NCBI GenBank assembly: GCA_027371665.1
Contig: DAHXMP010000087.1
Span: forward strand, 1-5,900
Length of the DNA stretch: 5,900 nt
From: Bacteroidota bacterium
Lineage (GTDB): Bacteria > Bacteroidota > Ignavibacteria > Kapaibacteriales > UBA2268
Reading direction: 5' to 3'
The translations under genes were made by a program, and so were the position numbers. Under the pieces are notes generated by a model that was given only the letters and a program-made list of their open reading frames with translations, searched no databases and had not been told where the DNA came from. This document shows, piece by piece, positions 1-5,330 of the stretch. Numbering within the stretch: the stretch's first letter is position 1; each line of letters opens with the position of its first letter.

Positions 1-19
1 ATAAAATATTTTTATTATA

Positions 20-48
20 TTGACATCATTGTTTATGATTTAGTTTTC
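20..48 (+). promoter_or_regulatory. Candidate promoter and operator of the toxin-antitoxin pair
   Basis: TTGACA at 20-25 could be a -35/-33 element. TAGTTTTC at 41-48 fits the Bacteroidota -7 consensus TAnnTTTG except for the last base, with 18 nt between TTG and TA. The inverted repeat ATCAT-tgttt-ATGAT (25-29 and 35-39) lies exactly between the boxes, where a bound repressor would block polymerase. Toxin-antitoxin operons are usually autoregulated, so an operator here is plausible. In an AT-rich leader such matches can arise by chance. Confidence 0.35.
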
Positions 49-55
49 TTTTATC

Positions 56-310
56 ATGTTAATGGATAAGAAAATGACAAATTCTGTAATAACAATAAGC
101 CCGGATATTCAAAGCGGCAGCCCCGTTTTTGCTGGCACAAGAGTGCCTGTTAAGTCGTTTTTCGATTACATTTCATCCGGGGAGACGATTGATAAATATC
201 TCGAGGATTATCCTTATATCCGCAAAGAACAGGTTTATTCTTTACTGTCATTACTTGGCAAGATATTATTGAAAAATATGGAAACAATTTTCCATGAAGA
301 TTTTGATTGA
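56..310 (+). CDS. DUF433-family antitoxin
   Basis: Small protein of the DUF433 family, the usual antitoxin partner of DUF5615 PIN-like toxins; it is expected to bind and neutralise the downstream product and probably to repress its own promoter. The family core is clear: SGSPVFAGTRVPV (residues 20-32), matching the common G-P-x-x-x-GTR-x-P-V signature, then a helical part, SGETIDKYLEDYPYIRKEQV, matching the usual 'G.s.eeil.dyP.lt.e.v'. Length is 84 aa from the first ATG. In-frame ATGs also occur at 62 and 74. If the promoter at 20-48 is real, transcription begins close to 56, so 62 or 74 is more likely to be used; a weak GGA sits 7 nt before 74. The last codons overlap the toxin gene by 17 nt, the coupling typical of such pairs. 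The family call is firm; activity and exact start are inferred. Confidence 0.82.
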   Translation: MLMDKKMTNSVITISPDIQSGSPVFAGTRVPVKSFFDYISSGETIDKYLEDYPYIRKEQVYSLLSLLGKILLKNMETIFHEDFD

Positions 311-614
311 TGAGAACCTCCCTGTAAAGTTGAAATCTGAACTTGCAGGTTATGATGCCCTGACTGTTCACGATATGACATGGGACAGTTTTAGTAATGG
401 TGAACTTCTTAAATCGGCTGAAGAAGCGGGTTTCGATGTTTTGATAACTTCAGATAAGAATTTAAAATATCAGCAAAATCTTTCGAAATTGAGGATCAGT
501 ATTGTCGTTTTAGATTTGTTTCTTTTGAAATGGGAATATGTTGAAATCCTTGTTCCAAAAATTATCGAACAGCTCTCAAATATTGTACCCGCAGAAGTTT
601 ATCTCATTAAATAA
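294..614 (+). CDS. DUF5615-family PIN-like toxin
   Basis: Protein of 106 aa of the DUF5615 (Mut7-C-like, PIN-related) family, probably the RNase toxin of a pair with the preceding DUF433 gene. The N-terminus MKILIDENLP carries the conserved acidic DEN triad (D6, E7, N8). The middle part, WDSFSNGELLKSAEEAGFDVLI (residues 30-51), matches the family pattern 'GW....DgeLl..A...gfDvLiT.D.nl', with D48 and D54 as further putative metal ligands. LRISIVVLDL (66-75) is the following hydrophobic core strand. The length is normal for the family and all expected acidic residues are present, so it looks intact. The start at 294 is fixed by the conserved N-terminal motif; no Shine-Dalgarno is visible, in keeping with translational coupling to the upstream gene. 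Ribonuclease activity is known for PIN domains in general and is inferred here. Confidence 0.83.
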   Translation: MKILIDENLPVKLKSELAGYDALTVHDMTWDSFSNGELLKSAEEAGFDVLITSDKNLKYQQNLSKLRISIVVLDLFLLKWEYVEILVPKIIEQLSNIVPAEVYLIK

Positions 615-842
615 ATGATTACATTTTTCGGATTTTTCAACTAAGCCTTGATTTCTTTCCTAAAGGCGAGGGAGTTTTACATCACGAAAGAAAATTTTTC
701 AATGAGTCAATTTTCAATCTGCTTAGTTCTGACATTCCGCATTCGATTCGGAATCCATTGTCGGGAAGCCGCATACATGCAATTTTAAAAACTGAGTACA
801 TTAAGAAAAAATTTTCAATTATAGTGGTTCATCTTATTAAAA
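615..842. other. Non-coding stretch between convergent units
   Basis: No convincing gene is seen in these 228 nt; reading frames on both strands are short and resemble no family I recognise. It separates the toxin-antitoxin pair (plus strand) from the PH-domain unit (minus strand), so both transcription units end here. The one visible structure is an inverted repeat, ATTCCG (734-739) and CGGAAT (749-754) around a 9-nt loop, inside a more G+C-rich patch at about 718-782. There is no U-run beside it, so it is not a clear terminator. Confidence 0.5.
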
Positions 843-1253
843 TTATTGATAATTGAGTATTTTTACAGGACAATATTGCATTATTAAGGTTATTTCGGAA
901 TCATCGGGAGAGATGACGTATTTTCTCCTGTTGTTCGTTTTAATTAGAAGTGCTGACCCTAATGTCGTTATATATACATGGATTTTTCCATATTGGAAAG
1001 ACCAAAAAGAACCAAATGTTAACATCTCAGCAAATGGATTAATGCTGATTAACCATAGTCTTATAAGACTTGTTGTTTTAAAATGTTCGATATATTTAAT
1101 TTCACTAATTTGACTGATTTCGATATTAATGTTTTTACCCTTTCTGAGTATTATTATGTTTTGCAAGTCAATGCTATATCCCCGTGGTTTATTTAATACA
1201 CTATAGGCAATAATAAGGGCTATTAAAAAAATTATTAATAAAAAAGATAACAT
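843..1253 (-). CDS. Membrane-anchored bacterial PH-domain protein
   Basis: Protein of 136 aa. Residues 1-20 (MLSFLLIIFLIALIIAYSVL) form a single hydrophobic segment, read as an N-terminal membrane anchor. The rest resembles small bacterial PH-like domain proteins (bPH_6 type): YSIDLQNIIILRKGKNINIEI, then ISEIKYIEH, a F-GSFWSFQYGKIHVYIT loop comparable to the family's 'fGs.gffGyfG.....lG....yaT', and the end 'ALLIKTNNRRKYVISPDD', matching 'vlI.t...kkyvISPdDpe'. Such proteins usually have two N-terminal membrane helices; only one is present here. An in-frame TAA at 1266-1268, just upstream of the ATG, shows that the frame is not simply cut short by a missed start. AGAAAAG directly before the ATG is a poor ribosome site. 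It follows the coiled-coil gene by 12 nt, so the two are probably co-transcribed. Function is unknown. Confidence 0.65.
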   Translation of the reverse strand: MLSFLLIIFLIALIIAYSVLNKPRGYSIDLQNIIILRKGKNINIEISQISEIKYIEHFKTTSLIRLWLISINPFAEMLTFGSFWSFQYGKIHVYITTLGSALLIKTNNRRKYVISPDDSEITLIMQYCPVKILNYQ

Positions 1254-1265
1254 CTTTTCTAATAG

Positions 1266-1550
1266 TTAACTGTGGAAAACCGTGTCTTCGAGCCTTGTGA
1301 TTCGCTTGTCGTGCTGTGAGACGATTTCAAATTTTTCTGCAAGCTGCATTACCGAGAGCCTCAGTTCGCCGATTGCAAGGTTTGTCTTTGCCTGCTGCTT
1401 CTCCATCTTTTCCATCCCGGACTCGAGTTTTTCAAGCCTGAGATTAGTGTTTTCAGAATGGCTTTCCAGATTTGCTAAACGTTTATTGGTTTGCTTTTGC
1501 TCTATTAGCATTTCCGACAACAGTTCGACTATTTTGTTTTCATCTTTCAT
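1266..1550 (-). CDS. Small coiled-coil protein of unknown function
   Basis: Hypothetical protein of 94 aa. The whole chain is charged and helical with heptad spacing of leucine, isoleucine and methionine (for example IVELLSEMLIEQ, NLRLEKLESGMEKMEKQ, AIGELRLSVMQLAEKFE, ITRLEDTV), so it is read as one long coiled coil that probably oligomerises. There is no signal peptide, membrane segment or cysteine. Similar short coiled-coil proteins are common in Bacteroidota/Ignavibacteria and in phages, without assigned function. The start is well supported by a Shine-Dalgarno-like GAGGAA upstream. The stop lies 12 nt before the PH-domain gene, suggesting one operon. A structural or scaffold role for the membrane PH protein is only a guess. 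An antisense frame of similar length also exists but lacks protein character. Confidence 0.62.
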   Translation of the reverse strand: MKDENKIVELLSEMLIEQKQTNKRLANLESHSENTNLRLEKLESGMEKMEKQQAKTNLAIGELRLSVMQLAEKFEIVSQHDKRITRLEDTVFHS

Positions 1551-1554
1551 TTGA

Positions 1555-1561
1555 TTTCCTC
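1555..1561 (-). promoter_or_regulatory. Ribosome binding site of the coiled-coil gene
   Basis: On the minus strand GAGGAAA lies 4 nt before the ATG at 1550 (7 nt counted from GAGG). It decides the start of the coiled-coil gene and is stronger than the sites in front of dut and fmt, where none is seen. Confidence 0.55.
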
Positions 1562-1666
1562 AAATTTTTGTCTTAGAAACGAATTAATATAAGGAATAAT
1601 TTTCGATTTCTAATATTCAATTGTAGAAGTCTTTCATTACTGTCATGGTATTCATCATTGTAAACT

Positions 1667-1730
1667 CGGGAGTAATCTCTTTTGCCAGCCCACTTTCTCC
1701 AAGTGAGAAAGGGGAAATGTGCCGGGAGTA
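1667..1730. repeat. 9-bp direct repeat flanking a hairpin
   Basis: CGGGAGTAA occurs at 1667-1675 and again at 1722-1730. Between them is a perfect 7-bp inverted repeat, CTTTCTC (1692-1698) and GAGAAAG (1704-1710), with a 5-nt loop, followed by a G-run. The segment is more G+C-rich than its surroundings. It looks like an intergenic dispersed-repeat copy or a small mobile-element remnant with a target-site-like duplication; no coding sequence is in it. Whether it recurs in the genome cannot be judged here. Confidence 0.4.
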
Positions 1731-1742
1731 ACTTTTAGCTCA

Positions 1743-1796
1743 GGCATTCAAAGATGCCCTTCGACTGAGTTTATCCTAATTAAATCTGTGGGATAA
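1743..1796 (-). terminator. Hairpins downstream of fmt, possible terminator
   Basis: Two inverted repeats lie 3' of fmt on its strand: TTATCC (1771-1776) with GGATAA (1791-1796), and GGCAT (1743-1747) with ATGCC (1754-1758). The second is embedded in a longer imperfect palindrome bounded by CTCA and TGAG. Neither is followed by a clean U-run, so intrinsic termination is uncertain; they may instead be part of the repeat cluster that fills this gap. The 262 nt between fmt and the coiled-coil gene contain no gene I can support. Confidence 0.3.
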
Positions 1797-1812
1797 GTAA
1801 ATCAAAATAATT

Positions 1813-2748
1813 TTATTTAATCTCCCCTTTTAAATCACACCTGAAACCTCTCAAAAAATCTTCGATTTTCATCGGTTTCCTGTCCTGGGGCTGAATTTCG
1901 AGGATTGTAATTATGCCTTTTTCGCAGTAAACATGAAGCATGTCATTATCTATGAAGTAATTACCGGCTATTCCTTTTCCACAGGAAGAAAATTCTGTCC
2001 TTAAAACTTTATATCTTTTTCCTTCCCAATCAAACCAGGCGGCGGGAATTGGAGAAACGCCGTGAATGAAATTTCTCAGGTTTTCGGCATGTTGTTCCCA
2101 GTTTATTTTGCATTGCTCCCTGAATAATTTCGGAGCAGGAGTTGCCTGTGAATTGTCCTGGGAATAAGTTTTGAAATCCCTGCTGATTAAAAGCCTGCAG
2201 GTATCTATGGCTAATTTTGCAGCTTCGGGCATTAGCAAGTCATGCAGGTCTCCGGCCGTTGCTCCTTCGGGAATGTCAATTGAATTTTGGAGAATTATTT
2301 GTCCCGTATCAACTTTTTCATCGAGTAAAAACGAAGTAAGCCCGGTCGTTTTTTCTCCATTTATTATTGCCCAGTTGATAGGTGCGGCGCCCCTGTATTT
2401 TGGGAGCAGGCTTGCGTGAATGTTAAAAGTACCGAGTTTTGAAAGACTGAAAACCGAGGGTGGAAGGATTCTGAAAGCAATGACAACGATAATATCGGGT
2501 TCGTATTCGGCAAGCATTTTTACGAAATTTTCATCCATTAATTTTTCAGGTTGTAAAATAGGCAAGCCAAGTTCGACAGCTTTTTCCTTTATTGGTGATG
2601 GAGTCAGTTTCATGCCTCTTCCCTGTGGTTTATCGGGGACTGTAACTACACAGGAAATCCCAAATTCTTTGTTCAGTTCTGCCAAAGCAGGAACAGCAAA
2701 TTCGGGTGTCCCCATAAAAATAATATTATATTTTTCTTTTTCGTTCAT
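1813..2748 (-). CDS. fmt: Methionyl-tRNA formyltransferase
   Basis: Transfers a formyl group from 10-formyl-tetrahydrofolate to Met-tRNAfMet for initiation of translation, in the cytoplasm. Length is 311 aa, normal for the family. Visible features: the N-terminal FMGTPEFAVP (11-20), VPDKPQGRGMKLTPSP (37-52), the catalytic block FNIHASLLPKYRGAAPINWA (108-127) with N109 and H111, and the third catalytic residue D147 in DEKVDTG. The C-terminal OB-fold domain starts near 205 (APKLFREQCKINW, 205-217) and includes RNFIHGVSPIPAAWF (225-239). AFRILP (91-96) replaces the AYGLILP-like form of Proteobacteria and is the form I associate with Bacteroidota/Chlorobi. The frame is open further upstream to an ATG at 2853, but that 35-residue extension overlaps the 3' end of dut and lacks family similarity, so the ATG at 2748 is chosen. 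It lies 10 nt after the dut stop; no Shine-Dalgarno is visible, so coupled translation is likely. Confidence 0.96.
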   Translation of the reverse strand: MNEKEKYNIIFMGTPEFAVPALAELNKEFGISCVVTVPDKPQGRGMKLTPSPIKEKAVELGLPILQPEKLMDENFVKMLAEYEPDIIVVIAFRILPPSVFSLSKLGTFNIHASLLPKYRGAAPINWAIINGEKTTGLTSFLLDEKVDTGQIILQNSIDIPEGATAGDLHDLLMPEAAKLAIDTCRLLISRDFKTYSQDNSQATPAPKLFREQCKINWEQHAENLRNFIHGVSPIPAAWFDWEGKRYKVLRTEFSSCGKGIAGNYFIDNDMLHVYCEKGIITILEIQPQDRKPMKIEDFLRGFRCDLKGEIK

Positions 2749-2758
2749 TGATGAATTT

Positions 2759-3214
2759 TCACCCGTTATGATTAATTCCCGTGCTTCCGAAGCCGCATTC
2801 ACCCCGCCCGCTGCCGGGAAGCTCTTCGACAAGTTCCCAGTCAATTTTTTCATATTTTGATACTATAAGCTGAGCGATTCTGTCCCCTCTCTGAATGGTA
2901 AAAGGAACTTTCCCGAAATTGGCAAGAATGATTTTGATTTCTCCGCGATAGTCGCTGTCAATTGTTCCGGGTGAGTTCAGGGCAAACACACCATGCTTTA
3001 TAGCTAATCCACTCCGGGAACGTACCTGACATTCGAAGCTTTGTTCCAATGAAATAGCAAGAGATGTAGGAATCAAAACGACGGCACCCGGAGCTATTTC
3101 TACAGGCTCTTCGACAGCGGCATATATATCCATTCCGGCAGAGCCTTCCGTTGCGTATTTCGGAAGCGGTAAATCTTCGAATCCTTTGTATAGTCTCGTT
3201 ATTTTTATTTTCAT
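2759..3214 (-). CDS. dut: Deoxyuridine 5'-triphosphate nucleotidohydrolase (dUTPase)
   Basis: Hydrolyses dUTP to dUMP and pyrophosphate, keeping uracil out of DNA and supplying dUMP for thymidylate synthesis; family members are homotrimers with Mg2+. It has 151 aa and all five motifs: I, AGMDIYA (26-32); II, RSRSGLA (65-71); III, GTIDSDYRGE (83-92) with the catalytic aspartate; IV, RGDRIAQL (109-116); and V, the flexible C-terminal arm GRGECGFGSTG (136-146), which closes over the nucleotide. The ATG at 3214 is preferred because MKIKITRL is the usual N-terminus; a TTG at 3235 would add seven residues without family similarity. It is the first gene of a pair with fmt. No clear promoter was found, but an AT-rich TATACTTATAAAT stretch lies directly upstream, next to a repeat. 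Confidence 0.96.
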   Translation of the reverse strand: MKIKITRLYKGFEDLPLPKYATEGSAGMDIYAAVEEPVEIAPGAVVLIPTSLAISLEQSFECQVRSRSGLAIKHGVFALNSPGTIDSDYRGEIKIILANFGKVPFTIQRGDRIAQLIVSKYEKIDWELVEELPGSGRGECGFGSTGINHNG

Positions 3215-3242
3215 AATATTTATAAGTATAATCAATTAAATT

Positions 3243-3270
3243 CCCCCTTATCAAAGGGGGATTAAGGGGG
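3243..3270. repeat. C/G-run intergenic repeat with hairpin
   Basis: CCCCCTT (3243-3249) pairs with AAGGGGG (3254-3260) around a 4-nt loop, and a second direct copy of AAGGGGG follows at 3264-3270, giving an alternative partner. I recall similar C/G-run elements ('AATCCCCCTTT...AAAGGGGGATTAAGGGGG') as a widespread dispersed intergenic repeat in Ignavibacteria, Bacteroidota and several other phyla. It stands 28 nt upstream of the dut ATG and downstream of the AT-rich operon. On the minus strand the stem is followed by AATTTAATT, so it could also act as a weak terminator for that operon. Confidence 0.6.
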
Positions 3271-3328
3271 TTGTCCTTACAATTCCTACAGAGATCAGCA
3301 AAAACCTGTTCATAAATAGGTGGTTTGG

Positions 3329-3342
3329 CTAATAAATATTAG
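3329..3342 (-). terminator. AT-rich hairpin after the AT-rich operon
   Basis: CTAAT (3329-3333) and ATTAG (3338-3342) form a short perfect stem with a 4-nt loop, 20 nt past the stop codon of the PAPS-reductase-like gene. The stem is weak and no U-run follows, so transcription may instead stop at the stronger C/G-run hairpin at 3243-3260. The rest of 3215-3362 shows nothing else. Confidence 0.2.
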
Positions 3343-3362
3343 TATCTATAATCAAATTATGC

Positions 3363-4343
3363 TTAATTTTTAATAATCTTATTTTTTAATATTTGTCTTT
3401 CTAGTTTCTTTAATGGAATTTTTTGTTTGTTTTTATATAAAAAAGTATAATGATTTTTATTTTCTTTTTCAACTTTTACTAATTTATCAAACATATCTTT
3501 ATTTAAATCATATAACTTTTTAAAATCTTTTTCCGTCTTATAAGCACCACACCAACATTCAGTTGATGTACCTAAAGAATGAAGTAGTGTTTTTGGAATA
3601 CCATTACAGTTTATTAAAGAAATAACATCATCATTTGACCAATAAAATATAGGACTGACTGAAAGACATTTGAAACCAGGATGATACCAAATTGGAATAT
3701 ATTGTTTTCTAACAAATGATTCAGCTGCTCTTATTCCATCAAATACTACTTTGGGTTCTTTAACCGAACATAAAAATTCTTCAATAGGTTTTATTTTTAA
3801 TTCTCTACAACACCATCTATAATTATAACTTGGTATGCCCCATTTTTTTACCAAAGTAAAATAATCCACTTTAGGTTTTACAACTTTTAATTGAATTTTT
3901 AAATATTTGCAAACCTTTCTTACGTAAGCAGTGTTTTCAGGTAAACCAGCGGTTGTATCAACATAAATTGCAGTTAATTCACTATTAACTTCCTTTGTAA
4001 TATCATTTAAATATATAATTGTAGCAAGGCTATCCTTACCACCACTGAAAAGAACAAAAGGTTTTTTTTGCTTTAAAAGATTTTTGATGTCACTTTTTTT
4101 TATAAAATTGTTATTACGAATTTCTAATGATTGTTCTTCTGATAATTCACAAACGTTTTCAACCTTTCCTTTGTTCAAATGTAGAATATATAGTGGTTTT
4201 AATGAAGGTCCTTTTATCCATCTTGTGGTTAGAATGCCCTTTTCATTACAAATAGGACAAGTTATTTGAATACCTTTTAAAGAAATATTTTTTAGATTTT
4301 CTACAATTGGAGACCACCAGGTAATTTTTATTATATTATCCAT
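3363..4343 (-). CDS. PAPS-reductase-family (PP-loop) enzyme with probable Fe-S cluster
   Basis: Protein of 326 aa of the phosphoadenosine-phosphosulfate reductase / adenine-nucleotide alpha-hydrolase group. The ATP-binding PP-loop is SGGKDS (100-105), followed by IYVDTTAGLPENTAYVRKV (126-144). DGIRAAES (202-209) and PIFYWSNDDV (231-240) are typical later motifs. CCRELKIKP (178-186) resembles the CCxxRKxxP of [4Fe-4S] APS reductases, and C263/C265 (ECWCGAYK) fall where their second cysteine pair lies, so four cluster ligands are plausible. N-terminal CPIC (29-32) with H55 and C65 suggests a zinc finger, as in some archaeal homologues. The catalytic CG-type tail of assimilatory reductases is absent, so ordinary sulfate assimilation is unlikely; DndC/SspD or IbrA-like sulfur chemistry on nucleic acid is the better guess. 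The ATG overlaps the nuclease gene's end by 8 nt. Base composition is very AT-rich. The family is sure, the substrate unknown. Confidence 0.85.
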   Translation of the reverse strand: MDNIIKITWWSPIVENLKNISLKGIQITCPICNEKGILTTRWIKGPSLKPLYILHLNKGKVENVCELSEEQSLEIRNNNFIKKSDIKNLLKQKKPFVLFSGGKDSLATIIYLNDITKEVNSELTAIYVDTTAGLPENTAYVRKVCKYLKIQLKVVKPKVDYFTLVKKWGIPSYNYRWCCRELKIKPIEEFLCSVKEPKVVFDGIRAAESFVRKQYIPIWYHPGFKCLSVSPIFYWSNDDVISLINCNGIPKTLLHSLGTSTECWCGAYKTEKDFKKLYDLNKDMFDKLVKVEKENKNHYTFLYKNKQKIPLKKLERQILKNKIIKN

Positions 4344-5307
4344 TAATATCTTCAGCAGCTTTTATTAATTTTATACTTCTCCCTTTGAAATCTTTTATGT
4401 ATACAGGCTCAAAAAGTGGTTCATTATCTTCTTGTAATATTCTACCACTAATAATGCCAAGACTTTGTTCTAAAAGACTATTTTCAATATCTAAAAGTTG
4501 AAGTTTACTTTGAACAATTTCAAAGTATCTAATAATATTAGAATACTTAAATAATTTATCTTGTATTTCACCAATACTAAAATATTTTCGGCTATCTTTA
4601 TTTCCAATATCGTGCATTGCTCTGTATGAGTTTATACCAATAATTGCACTTTTTTCTGTTTTCAAAACATCCTGTTGCCATATTTTAATAGAATTATCAA
4701 CCAAATTTTTAAAATTATCTAATGTATCTGATTCTTTTAATGAATATAATATTTGATGAAAAAGTCTTTGAAATTCTAAATGTCTCATAGTAAAAGCTAA
4801 ATTTAAAGTTTCAATAACATTGATAAGGCAAGAAATTTCTATTGGAACAAATTTATATTCAGATTTAGGATTATTTTTTAGTGATCTAAATGTATCCATA
4901 TTCAATTTTTGACAAATCAATAAAATAAAGACATCTTTAGAATGTATTTTATTATTACTGCAAAATTTTTCACAATGTTTTATTGATGTTGCAAATTCTC
5001 TTGCCCACTGATCAGAACTTGTATTCAAAGTAGTTTCAATTACTAAATAAAAATTATAACAAAAAGCTAGAATATCAGAAAAACCTCCAGGAGCTTTAGA
5101 AACAGGATCTATATTTCCATGCCAAATAACTCGATGAATTTTTGTTTTATCATCATTATTTTTTGTGTGAAATGGTAAATTTAATAGATGACTAAATATT
5201 TCAGCAATTTTTTTTTCAAAATAAGTTGATCTTTGTTTTTTAGGATAATTGTTTAGATATTTATAGATATTATTAATATCTTCTAAATCTTTTTGTAGAA
5301 ATGTCAT
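4336..5307 (-). CDS. Putative AlwI-like PD-(D/E)XK restriction endonuclease
   Basis: Protein of 323 aa, probably a DNA endonuclease. The nuclease core is read as: helix with Glu, YFEKKIAEIF (29-38); GGFSDILAFCYNFYLVIETTLNTSSDQWARE (74-104), giving D78 and E91-x-T93 with Q100 and E104; and K110-H111 a few residues on. This G-x-x-D-[IV]...[IV]-E-x-T-L...Q-x-x-x-E...H layout is what I associate with AlwI-type enzymes, where the usual ExK lysine is replaced. Downstream, VFILLICQKLN (126-136) is another core strand, and the C-terminal half is helical without a recognised domain. The frame opens at a TTG at 5352 that would overlap the ParB-like gene; the ATG at 5307 is chosen because AAGGTG lies 5 nt before it. 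The gene follows the ParB-like gene by 23 nt and overlaps the sulfur-enzyme gene. No methyltransferase is next to it, unusual for a type II enzyme. Function is inferred from motifs only. Confidence 0.6.
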   Translation of the reverse strand: MTFLQKDLEDINNIYKYLNNYPKKQRSTYFEKKIAEIFSHLLNLPFHTKNNDDKTKIHRVIWHGNIDPVSKAPGGFSDILAFCYNFYLVIETTLNTSSDQWAREFATSIKHCEKFCSNNKIHSKDVFILLICQKLNMDTFRSLKNNPKSEYKFVPIEISCLINVIETLNLAFTMRHLEFQRLFHQILYSLKESDTLDNFKNLVDNSIKIWQQDVLKTEKSAIIGINSYRAMHDIGNKDSRKYFSIGEIQDKLFKYSNIIRYFEIVQSKLQLLDIENSLLEQSLGIISGRILQEDNEPLFEPVYIKDFKGRSIKLIKAAEDING

Positions 5308-5312
5308 AAATG

Positions 5313-5318
5313 CACCTT
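5313..5318 (-). promoter_or_regulatory. Ribosome binding site deciding the nuclease start
   Basis: AAGGTG on the minus strand, 5 nt before the ATG at 5307, in the 23-nt gap after the ParB-like stop. It favours the ATG over the upstream TTG at 5352, which has no such site. Confidence 0.5.
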
Positions 5319-5330
5319 GTATTATTCCTT

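Noticed and set aside
615..842. Pseudogene or small gene in the gap after the toxin
   Set aside because: Short frames of about 23-28 residues on the minus strand show no family resemblance or ribosome site; nothing supports coding.
1282..1554. 90-aa plus-strand frame opposite the coiled-coil gene
   Set aside because: Its Ser/Cys/Phe-rich translation is what the reverse strand of Glu/Lys/Leu-rich coding sequence gives; the minus-strand frame has real coiled-coil character and a ribosome site.
2749..2853. N-terminal extension of Fmt by 35 residues to an ATG at 2853
   Set aside because: It runs inside the 3' end of dut in another frame and has no similarity to Fmt, whose family begins a few residues before FMGTPEFAVP. 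The ATG at 2748 gives a normal length.
2420..2860. 146-aa open frame on the plus strand opposite fmt and dut
   Set aside because: It is antisense to two certain housekeeping genes and its translation shows no recognisable domain; it is a shadow frame.
2958..3254. 98-aa minus-strand frame overlapping dut
   Set aside because: It is an alternative frame within dut, whose five motifs establish the real frame.
3243..3270. CRISPR repeat or integration attachment site
   Set aside because: Only two short copies of a 7-bp run are present without spacers, and no integrase, tRNA or matching second copy at a far end is in the window.
3363..4343. Assimilatory PAPS/APS reductase (cysH)
   Set aside because: The PP-loop and CC motif fit, but the C-terminal catalytic cysteine tail is missing, a zinc-finger-like N-terminus is present, and the neighbours are DNA-related rather than sulfate-assimilation genes.
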